Shown: piece after piece, positions 25,520 to 34,446 of the stretch
Numbering within the stretch: the first letter of the stretch is position 1
Layout: each line of letters starts with the position of its first letter
Assembly (NCBI RefSeq): GCF_014196305.1
Contig: NZ_JACIDJ010000001.1
Span: forward strand, 1,102,290 to 1,166,289
Length of the DNA stretch: 64,000 bases
Source: Roseococcus suduntuyensis
GTDB lineage: Bacteria; Pseudomonadota; Alphaproteobacteria; Acetobacterales; Acetobacteraceae
Direction: 5' to 3'
Made by a program: the position numbers and the translations under genes
Notes under the pieces: generated by a model
What the model saw: the letters and a program-made list of their open reading frames with translations, nothing else
The model's database searches: none
What the model was told of the DNA's origin: nothing

Positions 25520-27991
25520 ATGAAGTTCCCGCTTTCCTGGCTGCGCGAACACCTCGCCACCACCGCCACCCTGGACGAGATCACCACCACCCTTTCCGCC
25601 ATCGGCATCGAGGTGGAGGGCGTGGAGGACCGTGGCGCCGCACTCGCCCATTTCCGCATCGCGCGCGTGATCGAAGCGGCACCCCACCCCAATGCCGACC
25701 GCCTGCGCGCGCTGCGCGTGGATGTGGGCGATCGGCGTGAGCTTTCCGTCGTCTGCGGCGCGCCCAACGCGCGCACCGGCATGGTGGGGGTCGCGGCCCT
25801 GCCTGGCGCCTTCATCCCCGGCACCGGCATCACGCTCAAGGCCGGCGAAATCCGCGGCGTGAAGAGCGAGGCCATGATGCTCTCCGCCCGCGAGATGGGG
25901 CTGGGCGAGGACCATGACGGCATCGTGGACCTGCCGCCCGACGCGCCGGTGGGCAGCAGCTACGTCGCCTGGGCCGGGCTCGACGACCCCATCATCGAGG
26001 TGAAGGTCACGCCCAACCGCGGCGATGCGCTTTCCGTGCGCGGCGTGGCGCGCGACCTGGCGGCGGCCGGCCTCGGCACGCTGCACCCGCGCGTGCCGCC
26101 CGCCATCACCCCCGCCTACGAAACCCCGCTGCGCTGGACCATCGAGGACCCGCGCGCCTGCATCTGGGTGCTGGGGCGCGCCGTGCGCGGCGTGAAGAAC
26201 GGCCCCAGCCCGCAATGGCTGCAGGACCGGCTGCGCGCCATCGGCCTCAGGCCCATCTCGGCGCTGGTGGACATCACGAACTTCTTCACCTTCGACATCG
26301 GCCGCCCGCTGCACGTGTTCGACGTGGCGAAGGTGAAGGGCGGCACGCTCGCCATGCGGATGGCGCGCGAGGGCGAGGAACTGGCCGCCCTCAACGGCAA
26401 GACCTACACGCTCACGCCCGAGGACGGCGTCATCGCCGACGCGGCGGGGGCCGAGGCGCTGGGCGGCATCGTGGGCGGCGAGCCTTCGGGCTGCGACGAG
26501 ACCACCACCGAATGCTTCATCGAATGCGCGCTGTTCGACCCGGTGCGCGTGGCGCTGTCGGGCCGGCGGCACAATGTCTTCACCGATGCCCGTGCGCGGT
26601 TCGAGCGCGGCATTGACCCTTCGCTGCTGCCCTCCGCGCTGGACGCGGCCACGGCCATGATCATGGAACTCTGCGGCGGCGAGCCCAGCACGGTCAGCGA
26701 AGCCGGCACGCCCCCGGCCTGGGAACGCAACGCCACGCTGCGGCTGGAACGCCTGGCCGGGCTGGGCGGCCTCGACCTCCCGCTCGACGAGGCGGTGACG
26801 CGGCTGACGCGCCTCGGCTTCGTGCTGCAATCGGCGGATGACGCGGCGATCACGGTCGCGGTGCCGCCCTGGCGCAACGACATCGCGGCCGCCATCCATC
26901 TCGACCAGGACCCGGGCCTCGACGCCACCCGCGCGGCTACCGCCGCCGAGGGCTGCGCCGCGGTGGAAGCCGAATGCGACCTGGTGGAGGAGGTGCTGCG
27001 CCTGGGCGGGCTGGATGCCGTGCCGGCCGTCTCGCTGCCCGTGGCCTCGCCCGTGCCCGCGCCCTCGCTGGACGCGAAGCAGGGCAGGGCGGCGCTGGCA
27101 CGGCGCCTGCTGGCGGCACGGGGCCTGCAGGAATGCGTGACCTATGGCTTCATCGAGCATCGCATCGTCGCGATGTTCGGGGAAACGCCCGAGGCGCTGC
27201 GCCTGGAAAACCCCATCGCCTCGGACCTCGACCAGATGCGGCCCACGCCGCTCGCCTCGCTCGCTCTGGCCGCCGCGCGCAACGCGGCGCGGGGCTTGCC
27301 GGATGTGGCGCTGTGCGAGCTGGGCGGCGGCTATCGCGACACCACGCCCGCCGGGCAGATGGCCATGGCGGTGGGCCTGCGCGCCGGCCGCACGCCCGCC
27401 AACTGGGCCGCGCCGGCACGGGACCTCGACGCGTTGGACGCCAAGGGCGACGTGATGGCGCTGCTGGAGGCGCTGGGCGTGCCCATGGCGGCCCTCCAGA
27501 CCACCACCGACGCGCCGGGGCATTACCACCCGGGCCGCTCGGGCGTGCTGCGGCAGGGGCCCAAGACCGTCCTGGCGCAGTTCGGGCAGCTTCACCCCAG
27601 GCTCTGCGAGGCGCTGGACCTGCCGCGCGCCACGGTGGGCTTCGAGCTGTTCCTGGATGCCATCCCCGAGCCGAAGCGGCGGAAGAAGTCGGCGCCGGAG
27701 CTTTCGGCCCTCCAGCCCGTGCGGCGTGACTTCGCCTTCCTGCTGGACGCGAGCGTGCCGGCCGAGAAACTGCTGCGCGCGGCCCAGGGCGCGGAACGCG
27801 CGCTGATCAGCGAGGTCACGCTGTTCGACCGCTATGCCGGGCCGAACCTGCCCGAGGGCAAGGTGAGCCTCGCCATCGAGGTCACGCTCCAGCCGCGCGA
27901 CAAGACCCTGACCGACGCCGAGATCGAGGCCGTGGCCCAGAAGGTGGTGGCGGCGGTGGCGAAGGCCACGGGCGCGACGCTCAGGGGATGA
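25520..27991 (+). CDS. pheT: Phenylalanine-tRNA ligase beta subunit
   Basis: An 823-residue subunit. It starts MKFPLSWLREHLATTATL, has the EMAP-II-like tRNA-binding domain (residues 40-150, with VIEAAPHPNADRLRALRVDVG), the B3/B4 editing domain (GLRPISALVDITNFFTFDIGRPLHVFD), a B5 domain and the catalytic-like core (RNAARGLPDVALCELGGGY). The C-terminal anticodon-binding FDX-ACB domain is LQPVRRDFAFLLDASVPA...LFDRYAGPNLPEGKVSLA. Residues about 400-560 are unusually Ala-rich, but no frame break is seen. The stop overlaps the MFS ATG. Confidence 0.95.
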   Translation: MKFPLSWLREHLATTATLDEITTTLSAIGIEVEGVEDRGAALAHFRIARVIEAAPHPNADRLRALRVDVGDRRELSVVCGAPNARTGMVGVAALPGAFIPGTGITLKAGEIRGVKSEAMMLSAREMGLGEDHDGIVDLPPDAPVGSSYVAWAGLDDPIIEVKVTPNRGDALSVRGVARDLAAAGLGTLHPRVPPAITPAYETPLRWTIEDPRACIWVLGRAVRGVKNGPSPQWLQDRLRAIGLRPISALVDITNFFTFDIGRPLHVFDVAKVKGGTLAMRMAREGEELAALNGKTYTLTPEDGVIADAAGAEALGGIVGGEPSGCDETTTECFIECALFDPVRVALSGRRHNVFTDARARFERGIDPSLLPSALDAATAMIMELCGGEPSTVSEAGTPPAWERNATLRLERLAGLGGLDLPLDEAVTRLTRLGFVLQSADDAAITVAVPPWRNDIAAAIHLDQDPGLDATRAATAAEGCAAVEAECDLVEEVLRLGGLDAVPAVSLPVASPVPAPSLDAKQGRAALARRLLAARGLQECVTYGFIEHRIVAMFGETPEALRLENPIASDLDQMRPTPLASLALAAARNAARGLPDVALCELGGGYRDTTPAGQMAMAVGLRAGRTPANWAAPARDLDALDAKGDVMALLEALGVPMAALQTTTDAPGHYHPGRSGVLRQGPKTVLAQFGQLHPRLCEALDLPRATVGFELFLDAIPEPKRRKKSAPELSALQPVRRDFAFLLDASVPAEKLLRAAQGAERALISEVTLFDRYAGPNLPEGKVSLAIEVTLQPRDKTLTDAEIEAVAQKVVAAVAKATGATLRG

Positions 27992-29181
27992 AGGCGCGGA
28001 ACCTCACCTTGCTGGCGCTGGCGATCATGCTGGCGCCGGCGGTGTGGTTCGCGGGCGCGGCCACGGTGCCGCCCTTGCTCGCCTCCGGCGCCATCACGGG
28101 GGCGCAGGCGGGCTGGCTGACGGCGGCGGTGCAGCTGGGCTTCGTGGCGGGCACGCTGGTTTCGGCGTTGCTGTCATTGGCGGACCGCCTGCCGGCGCGG
28201 CGGCTGTTCCTGGCGTCCGCCCTGCTGGCGGGCGCGGCCACGGCGGCCCAGGCCTTCCTGCCGCCGGCCGGATGGGCCGCCTATGGGCTGCGCTTCGTGG
28301 CGGGGGCGGCCATGGCGGGCGTCTATCCGGTGGGGATGAAGCTCGCTTCGGGTTGGGCGCAAGGCGATCTCGGGCTGCTCATCGGCATCGTGGTGGGGGC
28401 GCTGACGCTGGGTTCGGCGGCACCCCATGCGCTGCCGGCGCTGCTGGGCGGGCTGGACCCGCTGGCGGTCTATGTGGCCTCGGGCGCGCTGGCCGCACTC
28501 GGCGGGCTGCTGGTGCTGCCCTTCCGGGAGGGCCCGAACCAGGCCAATCGCCCGCCCTTCAACCCGCGCGCCGCGCTGCTGGCCTTCACCGACCGGCGGC
28601 TGCGCCTGGCCAATGCGGGCTACCTTGGCCACATGTGGGAACTCTACGCGATGTGGGCCTGGGTGGGGCTGTTCCTGGCGGGGCAGGGGCTGCCCGGCGA
28701 TGCGGGCGTCTGGACCACGCTGGTGGTGGGCGCCGGCGCCATCGGCTGCGTGGGGCTGGGCGCGTTGGCCGACCGCTTCAACCGGGCGCGGATGGCCGCA
28801 CTCGCCATGCTGGTCAGCGGCACCTGCGCCCTGCTGGCGGGCAGCACGGCGGGGCTCTTCCTGCCGCTGACGCTGGTGCTGGTCTTCGTGTGGGGCATCT
28901 TCGTGGTGGCGGATTCGGCGCAGTTCAGCGCCTGCACCAGCCTCTGCGCCCCGCCCGAACTGGTCGGCACCATGCTGACGGTGCAGACCTGCCTCGGTTT
29001 CCTGCTGACCGTGCCGGTCATCCAGATGATGGCCTGGGCCGTGCCGGCGCTGGGCTGGGGCGGGGGGTTCGCGGTGCTGGCGGCGGGGCCGCTGCTCGGG
29101 GCCTTGGCCATGCTGCGGCTGGCGCCGCTGCTGCCGTCTGCTGTTCCGGCGCGCAGCCGCCACACCAACCCTGCGCGCTAG
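27988..29181 (+). CDS. MFS transporter
   Basis: A 397-residue 12-helix major facilitator. It has hydrophobic spans throughout, a loop-2/3-like motif SLADRLPARRLFLASALLAG and, in the second half, GLGALADRFNRARMAALAMLVSG, the repeated motif A. The sequence resembles cyanate/nitrate-type and unassigned alphaproteobacterial MFS carriers; the substrate is unknown. ATG 27988 overlaps the pheT stop (ATGA). The TAG stop and the stop of the convergent RidA gene both fall in one CTAG, giving a three-base overlap of convergent genes. Confidence 0.8.
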   Translation: MKARNLTLLALAIMLAPAVWFAGAATVPPLLASGAITGAQAGWLTAAVQLGFVAGTLVSALLSLADRLPARRLFLASALLAGAATAAQAFLPPAGWAAYGLRFVAGAAMAGVYPVGMKLASGWAQGDLGLLIGIVVGALTLGSAAPHALPALLGGLDPLAVYVASGALAALGGLLVLPFREGPNQANRPPFNPRAALLAFTDRRLRLANAGYLGHMWELYAMWAWVGLFLAGQGLPGDAGVWTTLVVGAGAIGCVGLGALADRFNRARMAALAMLVSGTCALLAGSTAGLFLPLTLVLVFVWGIFVVADSAQFSACTSLCAPPELVGTMLTVQTCLGFLLTVPVIQMMAWAVPALGWGGGFAVLAAGPLLGALAMLRLAPLLPSAVPARSRHTNPAR

Positions 29182-29564
29182 CCCTCTCCCAAGTAGACCG
29201 TGGCATCAATCTCCACCAGGCAATCGGGCGAGCCCAGCCCGGCCACGATGCAGGACACGCGATGCGGCGGGTCTTCCGCGAAATTGGCGAAATAGACCTC
29301 GTTCATCGGCGCCCAGTGCTCGCGGCCCGTCACATAGACGGTGCATTTCACCACGTCGGCCAGGGTGCCGCCCGCTTCCTCGATCAGGGCGCGGATGTTG
29401 TCGATGCATTGCTGGGTCTGGGCGCGGGCGTCGCCCACCGCATACTTCCCATCGCGGTTCGAGCCCACGCAGCAGACGAACATGAAGCCCCCCGCGACCG
29501 TGGCCTGGGCGAAGGGCAGGCGGGACTTGAACACCTTGTCGGAGGTGATGGCGCGCTTGGGCAT
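29178..29564 (-). CDS. RidA family reactive-intermediate deaminase
   Basis: A 128-residue YjgF/RidA protein that hydrolyses reactive enamines or imines. It shows the family blocks AQATVAGGFMFVCCVGSNRDGKY, QTQQCIDNIRALIEEAGGTLADVVKCTVYVT and DPPHRVSCIVAGLGSPDCLVEIDATVYL. In classical RidA the catalytic arginine precedes a Val-Glu-Ile pair; here SPDCLVEIDA carries Cys where Arg is expected, so deaminase activity may be altered. ATG 29564 follows GGAGAG. The frame continues far upstream (to 31811), but only this 3' part is RidA. Confidence 0.85.
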   Translation of the reverse strand: MPKRAITSDKVFKSRLPFAQATVAGGFMFVCCVGSNRDGKYAVGDARAQTQQCIDNIRALIEEAGGTLADVVKCTVYVTGREHWAPMNEVYFANFAEDPPHRVSCIVAGLGSPDCLVEIDATVYLGEG

Positions 29565-29711
29565 GGAGCTCTCCGGTTGCGGGAAGGGGCCAGCTTCGCC
29601 GCCACGGGCCGCTTCGTCACCTCCGCGCTTTGACTTCCCGCCCGTCTGGCCTATGTCCATCCCGAACCCACCGCGCCCGGCATCATCCGGGCGCCGCCAG
29701 ACCGGGCCCCC

Positions 29712-31517
29712 ATGACCGATACCCCGCTGAACCGCATTCGTAACTTCTCCATCGTGGCGCACATCGACCACGGCAAGTCCACGCTCGCCGACCGGCTGAT
29801 CCAGTCCACCGGCACCGTGGCGCTGCGCGACATGAAGGAACAGATGCTCGACAGCATGGACATCGAGCGCGAGCGCGGCATCACCATCAAGGCGCAGACC
29901 GTCCGCATCCACTACAAGGCGAATGATGGCGAGACCTATGTGCTGAACCTCATGGACACGCCGGGCCATGTGGACTTCGCCTATGAGGTGTCGCGCAGCC
30001 TGGCCGCCTGCGAGGGCTCGCTGCTGGTGGTGGACGCTTCCCAGGGTGTCGAGGCGCAGACGCTGGCCAATGTGTATCAGGCCATTGATGCGAACCACGA
30101 GATCGTGCCGGTCCTGAACAAGATCGACCTGCCGGCGGCCGAGCCCGCGCGCGTGAAGCAGCAGATCGAGGACGTGATCGGCCTCGACGCCAGCGAGGCG
30201 GTGGAGATTTCCGCCAAGACCGGCCTCAACATCGAGGGCGTGCTGGAGGCCATCGTCACGCGCCTGCCCGCGCCCACCGGCGATGCCAAGGCGCCGACCA
30301 AGGCGCTGCTGGTGGACAGCTGGTATGACAGCTACCTCGGCGTCGTCATCCTGGTGCGGATCAAGGACGGGCACCTGAAGAAGGGGCAGAAGATCCGCAT
30401 GATGTCCAATGGCGCCACCTACACGGTGGACCAGGTGGGCGTCTTCACGCCCAAGATGGTGCCGGTGGACAGCCTCGGCCCGGGCGAGATGGGCTTCCTG
30501 ACGGCGGCCATGAAGACCGTGGCCGACACCAAGGTGGGCGACACCATCACCGATGACCGCACCCCCGCGGCGGCGGCGCTGCCCGGCTTCAAGGACAGCA
30601 TCCCGGTGGTGTGGTGCGGCCTCTACCCCGTGGACGCCGACGATTTCGACAAGCTGCGCGATGCGCTGGGCAAGCTGCGCCTGAACGACAGCAGCTTCCA
30701 CTATGAGCAGGAAACCTCGCTGGCGCTGGGCCTCGGCTATCGCTGCGGCTTCCTGGGGCTGCTGCACCTGGAGATCATCCAGGAACGCCTCTCGCGCGAG
30801 TTCAACCTGGAACTCATCGCGACCGCGCCCAGCGTGGTCTACAAGCTGCGGATGAATGACGGCGTGGTGGAGGAACTCCACAACCCCGCCGACATGCCCG
30901 ACCCGACCCGCATCGCGGCCATCGAGGAGCCCTGGATCAAGGCGACCGTCTTCGTGCCCGACGAGCATCTCGGCGCCATCCTGACCCTGTGCAACGAGCG
31001 CCGCGGCCAGCAGGTGGAACTGACCTATGTCGGCACCCGCGCCATGGCGGTCTATCGCCTGCCGCTGAACGAGGTGGTGTTCGACTTCTACGACCGCCTG
31101 AAGTCCGTCAGCCGGGGCTATGCCAGCTTCGACTACGTGATGGACGGCTACGCCGAGAGCGACCTCGTGAAGATCAGCATTCTCGTGAACAACGAGCCGG
31201 TGGATGCGCTGTCCTTCATGGCGCACCGGAGTGCGGCCGACAAACGCGGCCGCCAGATCTGCGAGAAGCTGAAGGAACTGATTCCCCGCCAGCTCTTCAA
31301 GATTCCCATCCAGGCGGCCATCGGCGGGCGCGTGATCGCGCGCGAGACCATCAGCGCCCTGTCCAAGGATGTGACGGCCAAGTGCTATGGCGGCGACATC
31401 AGCAGAAAGCGCAAGCTGTTGGACAAGCAGAAGGAAGGCAAGAAGAAGATGCGCCAGTTCGGGAAGGTCGAAATCCCGCAGAGCGCCTTCATCGCCGCCC
31501 TGAAGATGGATGCGTGA
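29712..31517 (+). CDS. lepA: Elongation factor 4 (LepA)
   Basis: A 601-residue ribosomal GTPase that back-translocates or remodels stalled ribosomes. G1 is [19 protein letters not shown]2 [11 protein letters not shown]3 [14 protein letters not shown] and G4 [14 protein letters not shown]-like domains III and V and the LepA-specific C-terminal domain ([21 protein letters not shown]) are complete. Length matches the family. It ends with TGA at 31517, immediately followed by a tandem 54-bp repeat array. Confidence 0.96.
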   Translation: MTDTPLNRIRNFSIVAHIDHGKSTLADRLIQSTGTVALRDMKEQMLDSMDIERERGITIKAQTVRIHYKANDGETYVLNLMDTPGHVDFAYEVSRSLAACEGSLLVVDASQGVEAQTLANVYQAIDANHEIVPVLNKIDLPAAEPARVKQQIEDVIGLDASEAVEISAKTGLNIEGVLEAIVTRLPAPTGDAKAPTKALLVDSWYDSYLGVVILVRIKDGHLKKGQKIRMMSNGATYTVDQVGVFTPKMVPVDSLGPGEMGFLTAAMKTVADTKVGDTITDDRTPAAAALPGFKDSIPVVWCGLYPVDADDFDKLRDALGKLRLNDSSFHYEQETSLALGLGYRCGFLGLLHLEIIQERLSREFNLELIATAPSVVYKLRMNDGVVEELHNPADMPDPTRIAAIEEPWIKATVFVPDEHLGAILTLCNERRGQQVELTYVGTRAMAVYRLPLNEVVFDFYDRLKSVSRGYASFDYVMDGYAESDLVKISILVNNEPVDALSFMAHRSAADKRGRQICEKLKELIPRQLFKIPIQAAIGGRVIARETISALSKDVTAKCYGGDISRKRKLLDKQKEGKKKMRQFGKVEIPQSAFIAALKMDA

Positions 31518-31518
31518 C

Positions 31519-31735
31519 CCCGCGCGATCGCCGCAGGGCACAAGCCCGGAGGCGTCAATCGCTCGGGCAGCCCCCGCGCGATCGCCGCAGGGCGCAAGCC
31601 CGGAGGCGTGAATCGCTCGGGCAGCCCCCGCGCGATCGCCGCAGGGCACAAGCCCGGAGGCGTGAATCGCTCGGGCAGCCCCCGCGCGATCGCCGCAGGG
31701 CGTAGGCGCGGGCGCGTGACGCGCGGGGCCGTCTG
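31519..31735. repeat. Tandem 54-bp repeat array after lepA (3.5-4 copies)
   Basis: CGCGCGATCGCCGCAGGGC starts at 31521, 31575, 31629 and 31683, exactly 54 bp apart; the last copy is degenerate. Each unit contains GGAGGCGTGAATCGCTCGGG, similar to the GTGAATCAGCCGCTC part of the stop-anchored family, and has the same 54-bp period as the array after lpxK. Because 54 is divisible by three it stays open in a frame, but the protein would be Arg-rich junk. Confidence 0.85.
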
Positions 31736-31804
31736 GCCAGATTAACCCGTTGACAGGCGCGCGCGGCGGGGCAATGGCAATTCCGCCAAACGCACGGAAC
31801 AAAA

Positions 31805-32746
31805 ATGTCACTCGCCTTCGTCTTCCCCGGCCAGGGCAGCCAGGCCCCGGGCATGGGCCGCGACCTGGCCGATGCCTTCCCCATCGCCCGCCACACCTTC
31901 CAGGAGGTGGATGACGCGCTGAGCCAGCGCCTCTCCCGCCTCATCTTCGAGGGGCCGGCCGAGGAACTCACCCTCACCGCCAATGCCCAGCCAGCGCTGA
32001 TGGCCGTCTCGCTCGCCGTGGTGCGGGTGCTGGCGACCGAGGCGGGCTTCGACCTGGGCCGGCGCGTGGCGCTGGTGGCCGGGCATTCCCTGGGCGAATA
32101 CAGCGCGCTGACCGCGGCCGGCAGCTTCGACCTGCCCACCGCCGCCCGCCTGCTGCGCGTGCGCGGCGATGCCATGCAGCAGGCCGTGGCCCCCGGCGAG
32201 GGCGCCATGGCCGCCCTGCTGGGTGCCGAGGCCGAGCAGGCGCGGGCCATCTGCGCCGAGGCCGCGCAAGGCGAGGTGGTCGAGGTCGCCAACGACAATG
32301 GCGGCGGCCAGGTGGTCATCTCCGGCGCGAAGGCCGCCGTGGAACGCGCCATCGAGGCCGCGAAGGCCGCCGGCATCAAGCGCGCCATGCTGCTGCCCGT
32401 CTCCGCCCCCTTCCACTGCGCCATGATGGCCCCGGCGGCCGAGGTGATGGCCGATGCGCTGTCCAAGGCCCGCATGGTGCACCCCGCCGTGCCCGTGGTG
32501 GCGAACGTGACCGCCGCGCCGGTCAGCGACCCCGAGGCCATCCGCGAATTGCTGGTGCGCCAGGTGACGGGTACGGTGCGCTGGCGCGAATGCGTGGCCG
32601 CCATGGCCGCCGCCGGCTGCACCCGCTTCGTCGAGATCGGCGCGGGCAAGGTGCTGACCGGGCTGATGAAGCGCAACGCGCCGGAGGCCAGCGCCATGGC
32701 CGTCAGCACGCCCGCCGACATCGAAGCCTTCGCGAAGACGCTCTGA
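31805..32746 (+). CDS. fabD: Malonyl-CoA:ACP transacylase
   Basis: A 313-residue transferase that loads malonate on ACP for fatty-acid synthesis. It begins LAFVFPGQGSQAPGMGRDLAD. The catalytic serine is in VAGHSLGEYSALTAAG (about residue 94) and the catalytic histidine in PVSAPFHCAMMAPAAEVM near residue 203. The oxyanion glutamine is in the GQGSQ start. It is followed after one base by a GNAT gene and then fabG. Confidence 0.95.
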   Translation: MSLAFVFPGQGSQAPGMGRDLADAFPIARHTFQEVDDALSQRLSRLIFEGPAEELTLTANAQPALMAVSLAVVRVLATEAGFDLGRRVALVAGHSLGEYSALTAAGSFDLPTAARLLRVRGDAMQQAVAPGEGAMAALLGAEAEQARAICAEAAQGEVVEVANDNGGGQVVISGAKAAVERAIEAAKAAGIKRAMLLPVSAPFHCAMMAPAAEVMADALSKARMVHPAVPVVANVTAAPVSDPEAIRELLVRQVTGTVRWRECVAAMAAAGCTRFVEIGAGKVLTGLMKRNAPEASAMAVSTPADIEAFAKTL

Positions 32747-32747
32747 G

Positions 32748-33188
32748 ATGCGCATCGTTCTCTCCGAGGCGGAACAGACGCCGCTGGAAGACGTGCTGGT
32801 GGCCGGCTTCGCGTCCTACAACGGCCCCTTCATCGGCCCGCATGGCTACAAGCCGCTGCGGCTGATGGTCTTCCGCGACGGAGAGGACGTGCCCGCCGGC
32901 GGCATCCACGGGTATTGCTACGCCGCCTGGCTGCACGTCCTGATGTTCTGGCTGCCCGAGGACCTCCGCCGCGACGGCCTCGGCGCGCAACTGCTGCGCC
33001 GCATGGAGGAGGAGGCCCGCGCGCGCGGCTGCGTCGGCGCCTATCTCGACACGCTCAGCTTCCAGGCGCGGCCCTTCTACGAGAAGCAGGGCTACACCCT
33101 CTTCGGCACCCTGCCCGACAATCCGCCGGGCCATTCGCGCTACTTCATGATGAAACGCCTCGACGGAGAGACGCATGTTCCAGCTTGA
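32748..33188 (+). CDS. GNAT family N-acetyltransferase
   Basis: A 146-residue acetyltransferase. Motif A for acetyl-CoA binding is LPEDLRRDGLGAQLLRRMEEEARARGC, with R-x-x-G-x-G spacing (RRDGLG). Then come LDTLSFQARPFYEKQGYTLFGTLPDNPPG and the RYFMMKRL ending. The acceptor is unknown. It lies between fabD and fabG, starting one base after the fabD stop and overlapping fabG by 14 bases, so it is translated with the fatty-acid genes. The overlap suggests a stable operon position rather than a recent insertion. Confidence 0.85.
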   Translation: MRIVLSEAEQTPLEDVLVAGFASYNGPFIGPHGYKPLRLMVFRDGEDVPAGGIHGYCYAAWLHVLMFWLPEDLRRDGLGAQLLRRMEEEARARGCVGAYLDTLSFQARPFYEKQGYTLFGTLPDNPPGHSRYFMMKRLDGETHVPA

Positions 33189-33912
33189 CGGCAAGATCGC
33201 CCTCGTCACCGGCGCCAGCTCGGGCATCGGGGTGGGCATTGCCCGCGCGCTGCACGCCCAGGGCGCCCATGTGGTGCTGACCGGGCGGCGCGAGGCGGAA
33301 CTGAAGGCCGTGGCCGACGAACTGGGCGACCGCGCCAGCGTCATGCCGGCCGACCTCGCCGACCCCGCCGCCCCCGCCGCGCTGGTGGAGGGCATCGAGG
33401 CCGCGCAGGGCAAGCTCGACATCCTCGTCAACAATGCCGGCTTCACGCGCGACATGCTGGCGCTGCGGATGGGCGACGAGGACTGGAACGCCGTGCTGGA
33501 GGTGGACCTCAACGCCCCCTTCCGCCTGGCGCGCGCGGCTCTGCGCGGCATGATGAAGCGGCGCACCGGGCGCATCGTCTCCATCGCCTCCATCGTGGGC
33601 GTGACGGGCAATGCGGGCCAGGCGAACTACGCCGCGGCCAAGGCGGGCCTCATCGGCATGAGCAAGGCGCTGGCGCAGGAGGTGGCGCCACGGGGTGTCA
33701 CGGTGAACGTGGTCGCCCCCGGCTTCGTCGCCACGCCCATGACCGACAAGCTGAACGAGACGCAGAAGACCACCCTGCTCTCGCGCATCCCGCTGGCCCG
33801 CATGGGCGAGGCGAAGGACGTGGCCTCCGCCGTGGTCTATCTGGCGTCCGACGAGGCCGGCTGGGTCACGGGGACGACGGTGCATGTGAATGGCGGCATG
33901 CTGATGGTCTGA
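33175..33912 (+). CDS. fabG: 3-oxoacyl-ACP reductase
   Basis: A 245-residue short-chain dehydrogenase that uses NADPH to reduce 3-ketoacyl-ACP. The cofactor motif is TGASSGIGVGIA at residues 12-23, followed by NNAG near 86. The catalytic set is S-Y-K in IASIVGVTGNAGQANYAAAKAGL (Ser about 138, Tyr about 151, Lys about 155), and the C-terminus is GTTVHVNGGMLMV. All expected residues are present. acpP and fabF, which commonly follow fabG, are absent; an Rrf2 regulator comes next after 21 bases. Confidence 0.94.
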   Translation: MFQLDGKIALVTGASSGIGVGIARALHAQGAHVVLTGRREAELKAVADELGDRASVMPADLADPAAPAALVEGIEAAQGKLDILVNNAGFTRDMLALRMGDEDWNAVLEVDLNAPFRLARAALRGMMKRRTGRIVSIASIVGVTGNAGQANYAAAKAGLIGMSKALAQEVAPRGVTVNVVAPGFVATPMTDKLNETQKTTLLSRIPLARMGEAKDVASAVVYLASDEAGWVTGTTVHVNGGMLMV

Positions 33913-33933
33913 CGACCAGGAAGGGGCGCGTCC

Positions 33934-34383
33934 ATGCTGACCCAGCGGGCGAAATACGGGCTGCGCGCCCTGTGCATCCTGGCGGCCGACGACACGGGGC
34001 GGCCCATCCTGCCCATCCATGAACTGGCCGAGCGCGGGCACATCCCGCAGAAATTCCTGGAAGCCATCCTGCTGGACCTGCGGCGCCACGGCTTCGTGAA
34101 CAGCCGGCGCGGCAAGGCGGGCGGCTATGCGCTGGCGCGCGCGGCGGCCGAGATCCCGGTCTCGGACATCATCCGCGCGCTGGATGGGCCGCTCGCCCCC
34201 ATCCCCTGCGCGAGCCTGACGGCCTACCAGCCCTGCATGGACTGCCCCGACCCGCCGAGTTGCGAAATCCGCCGCCTGATGCGCCAGGTGCGCGACGCGA
34301 CGGCGCGCATCCTGGACGGCACCAGCCTTGCGCAGTTGGCGGCCGAGGGCGAGGCGGCGGTGTGTCAGCCTGCCGCAACCTGA
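33934..34383 (+). CDS. Rrf2 family regulator with cysteine cluster motif
   Basis: A 149-residue winged-helix regulator. It begins MLTQRAKYGLRALCILA and has the recognition region IPQKFLEAILLDLRRHGFVNSRRGKAGGYALAR. Cysteines at 92, 101, 104 and 110 (PCASLTAYQPCMDCPDPPSC) suit a Fe-S cluster or a redox/sulfur sensor such as CymR or RirA-like proteins. It lies close behind fabG, and a hairpin repeat follows. Location next to a sulfite-oxidase-like gene invites a role in sulfur or iron control, but that is inference. Confidence 0.85.
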   Translation: MLTQRAKYGLRALCILAADDTGRPILPIHELAERGHIPQKFLEAILLDLRRHGFVNSRRGKAGGYALARAAAEIPVSDIIRALDGPLAPIPCASLTAYQPCMDCPDPPSCEIRRLMRQVRDATARILDGTSLAQLAAEGEAAVCQPAAT

Positions 34384-34385
34384 CC

Positions 34386-34446
34386 GGCGCAGCGGGCCTT
34401 CAGCCCGCCACCCTTTTCCTGGCGCAGCGGGCTTTCAGCCCGCCAC
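34386..34446. repeat. Two 26-bp hairpin repeats (terminators) between rrf2 and sulfite oxidase gene
   Basis: GGCGCAGCGGGC(C/T)TTCAGCC starts at 34386 and 34421, 35 bp apart. Each contains a GCGGGC/GCCCGC stem with a five-base loop. The first is followed by CACCCTTTT and may terminate the rrf2 message. The second includes the stop codon of the convergent sulfite-oxidase-like gene. Confidence 0.7.

Noticed and set aside
30989-31705. Repeat-containing Arg-rich protein extending from lepA into the 54-bp array
   Set aside because: It uses the wrong frame of lepA; repeat translation (RDRRRAQARRR) has no sense beyond period divisible by three.
31519-31735. CRISPR-like array
   Set aside because: The 54-bp units are directly contiguous, without spacers, and no cas genes are present.
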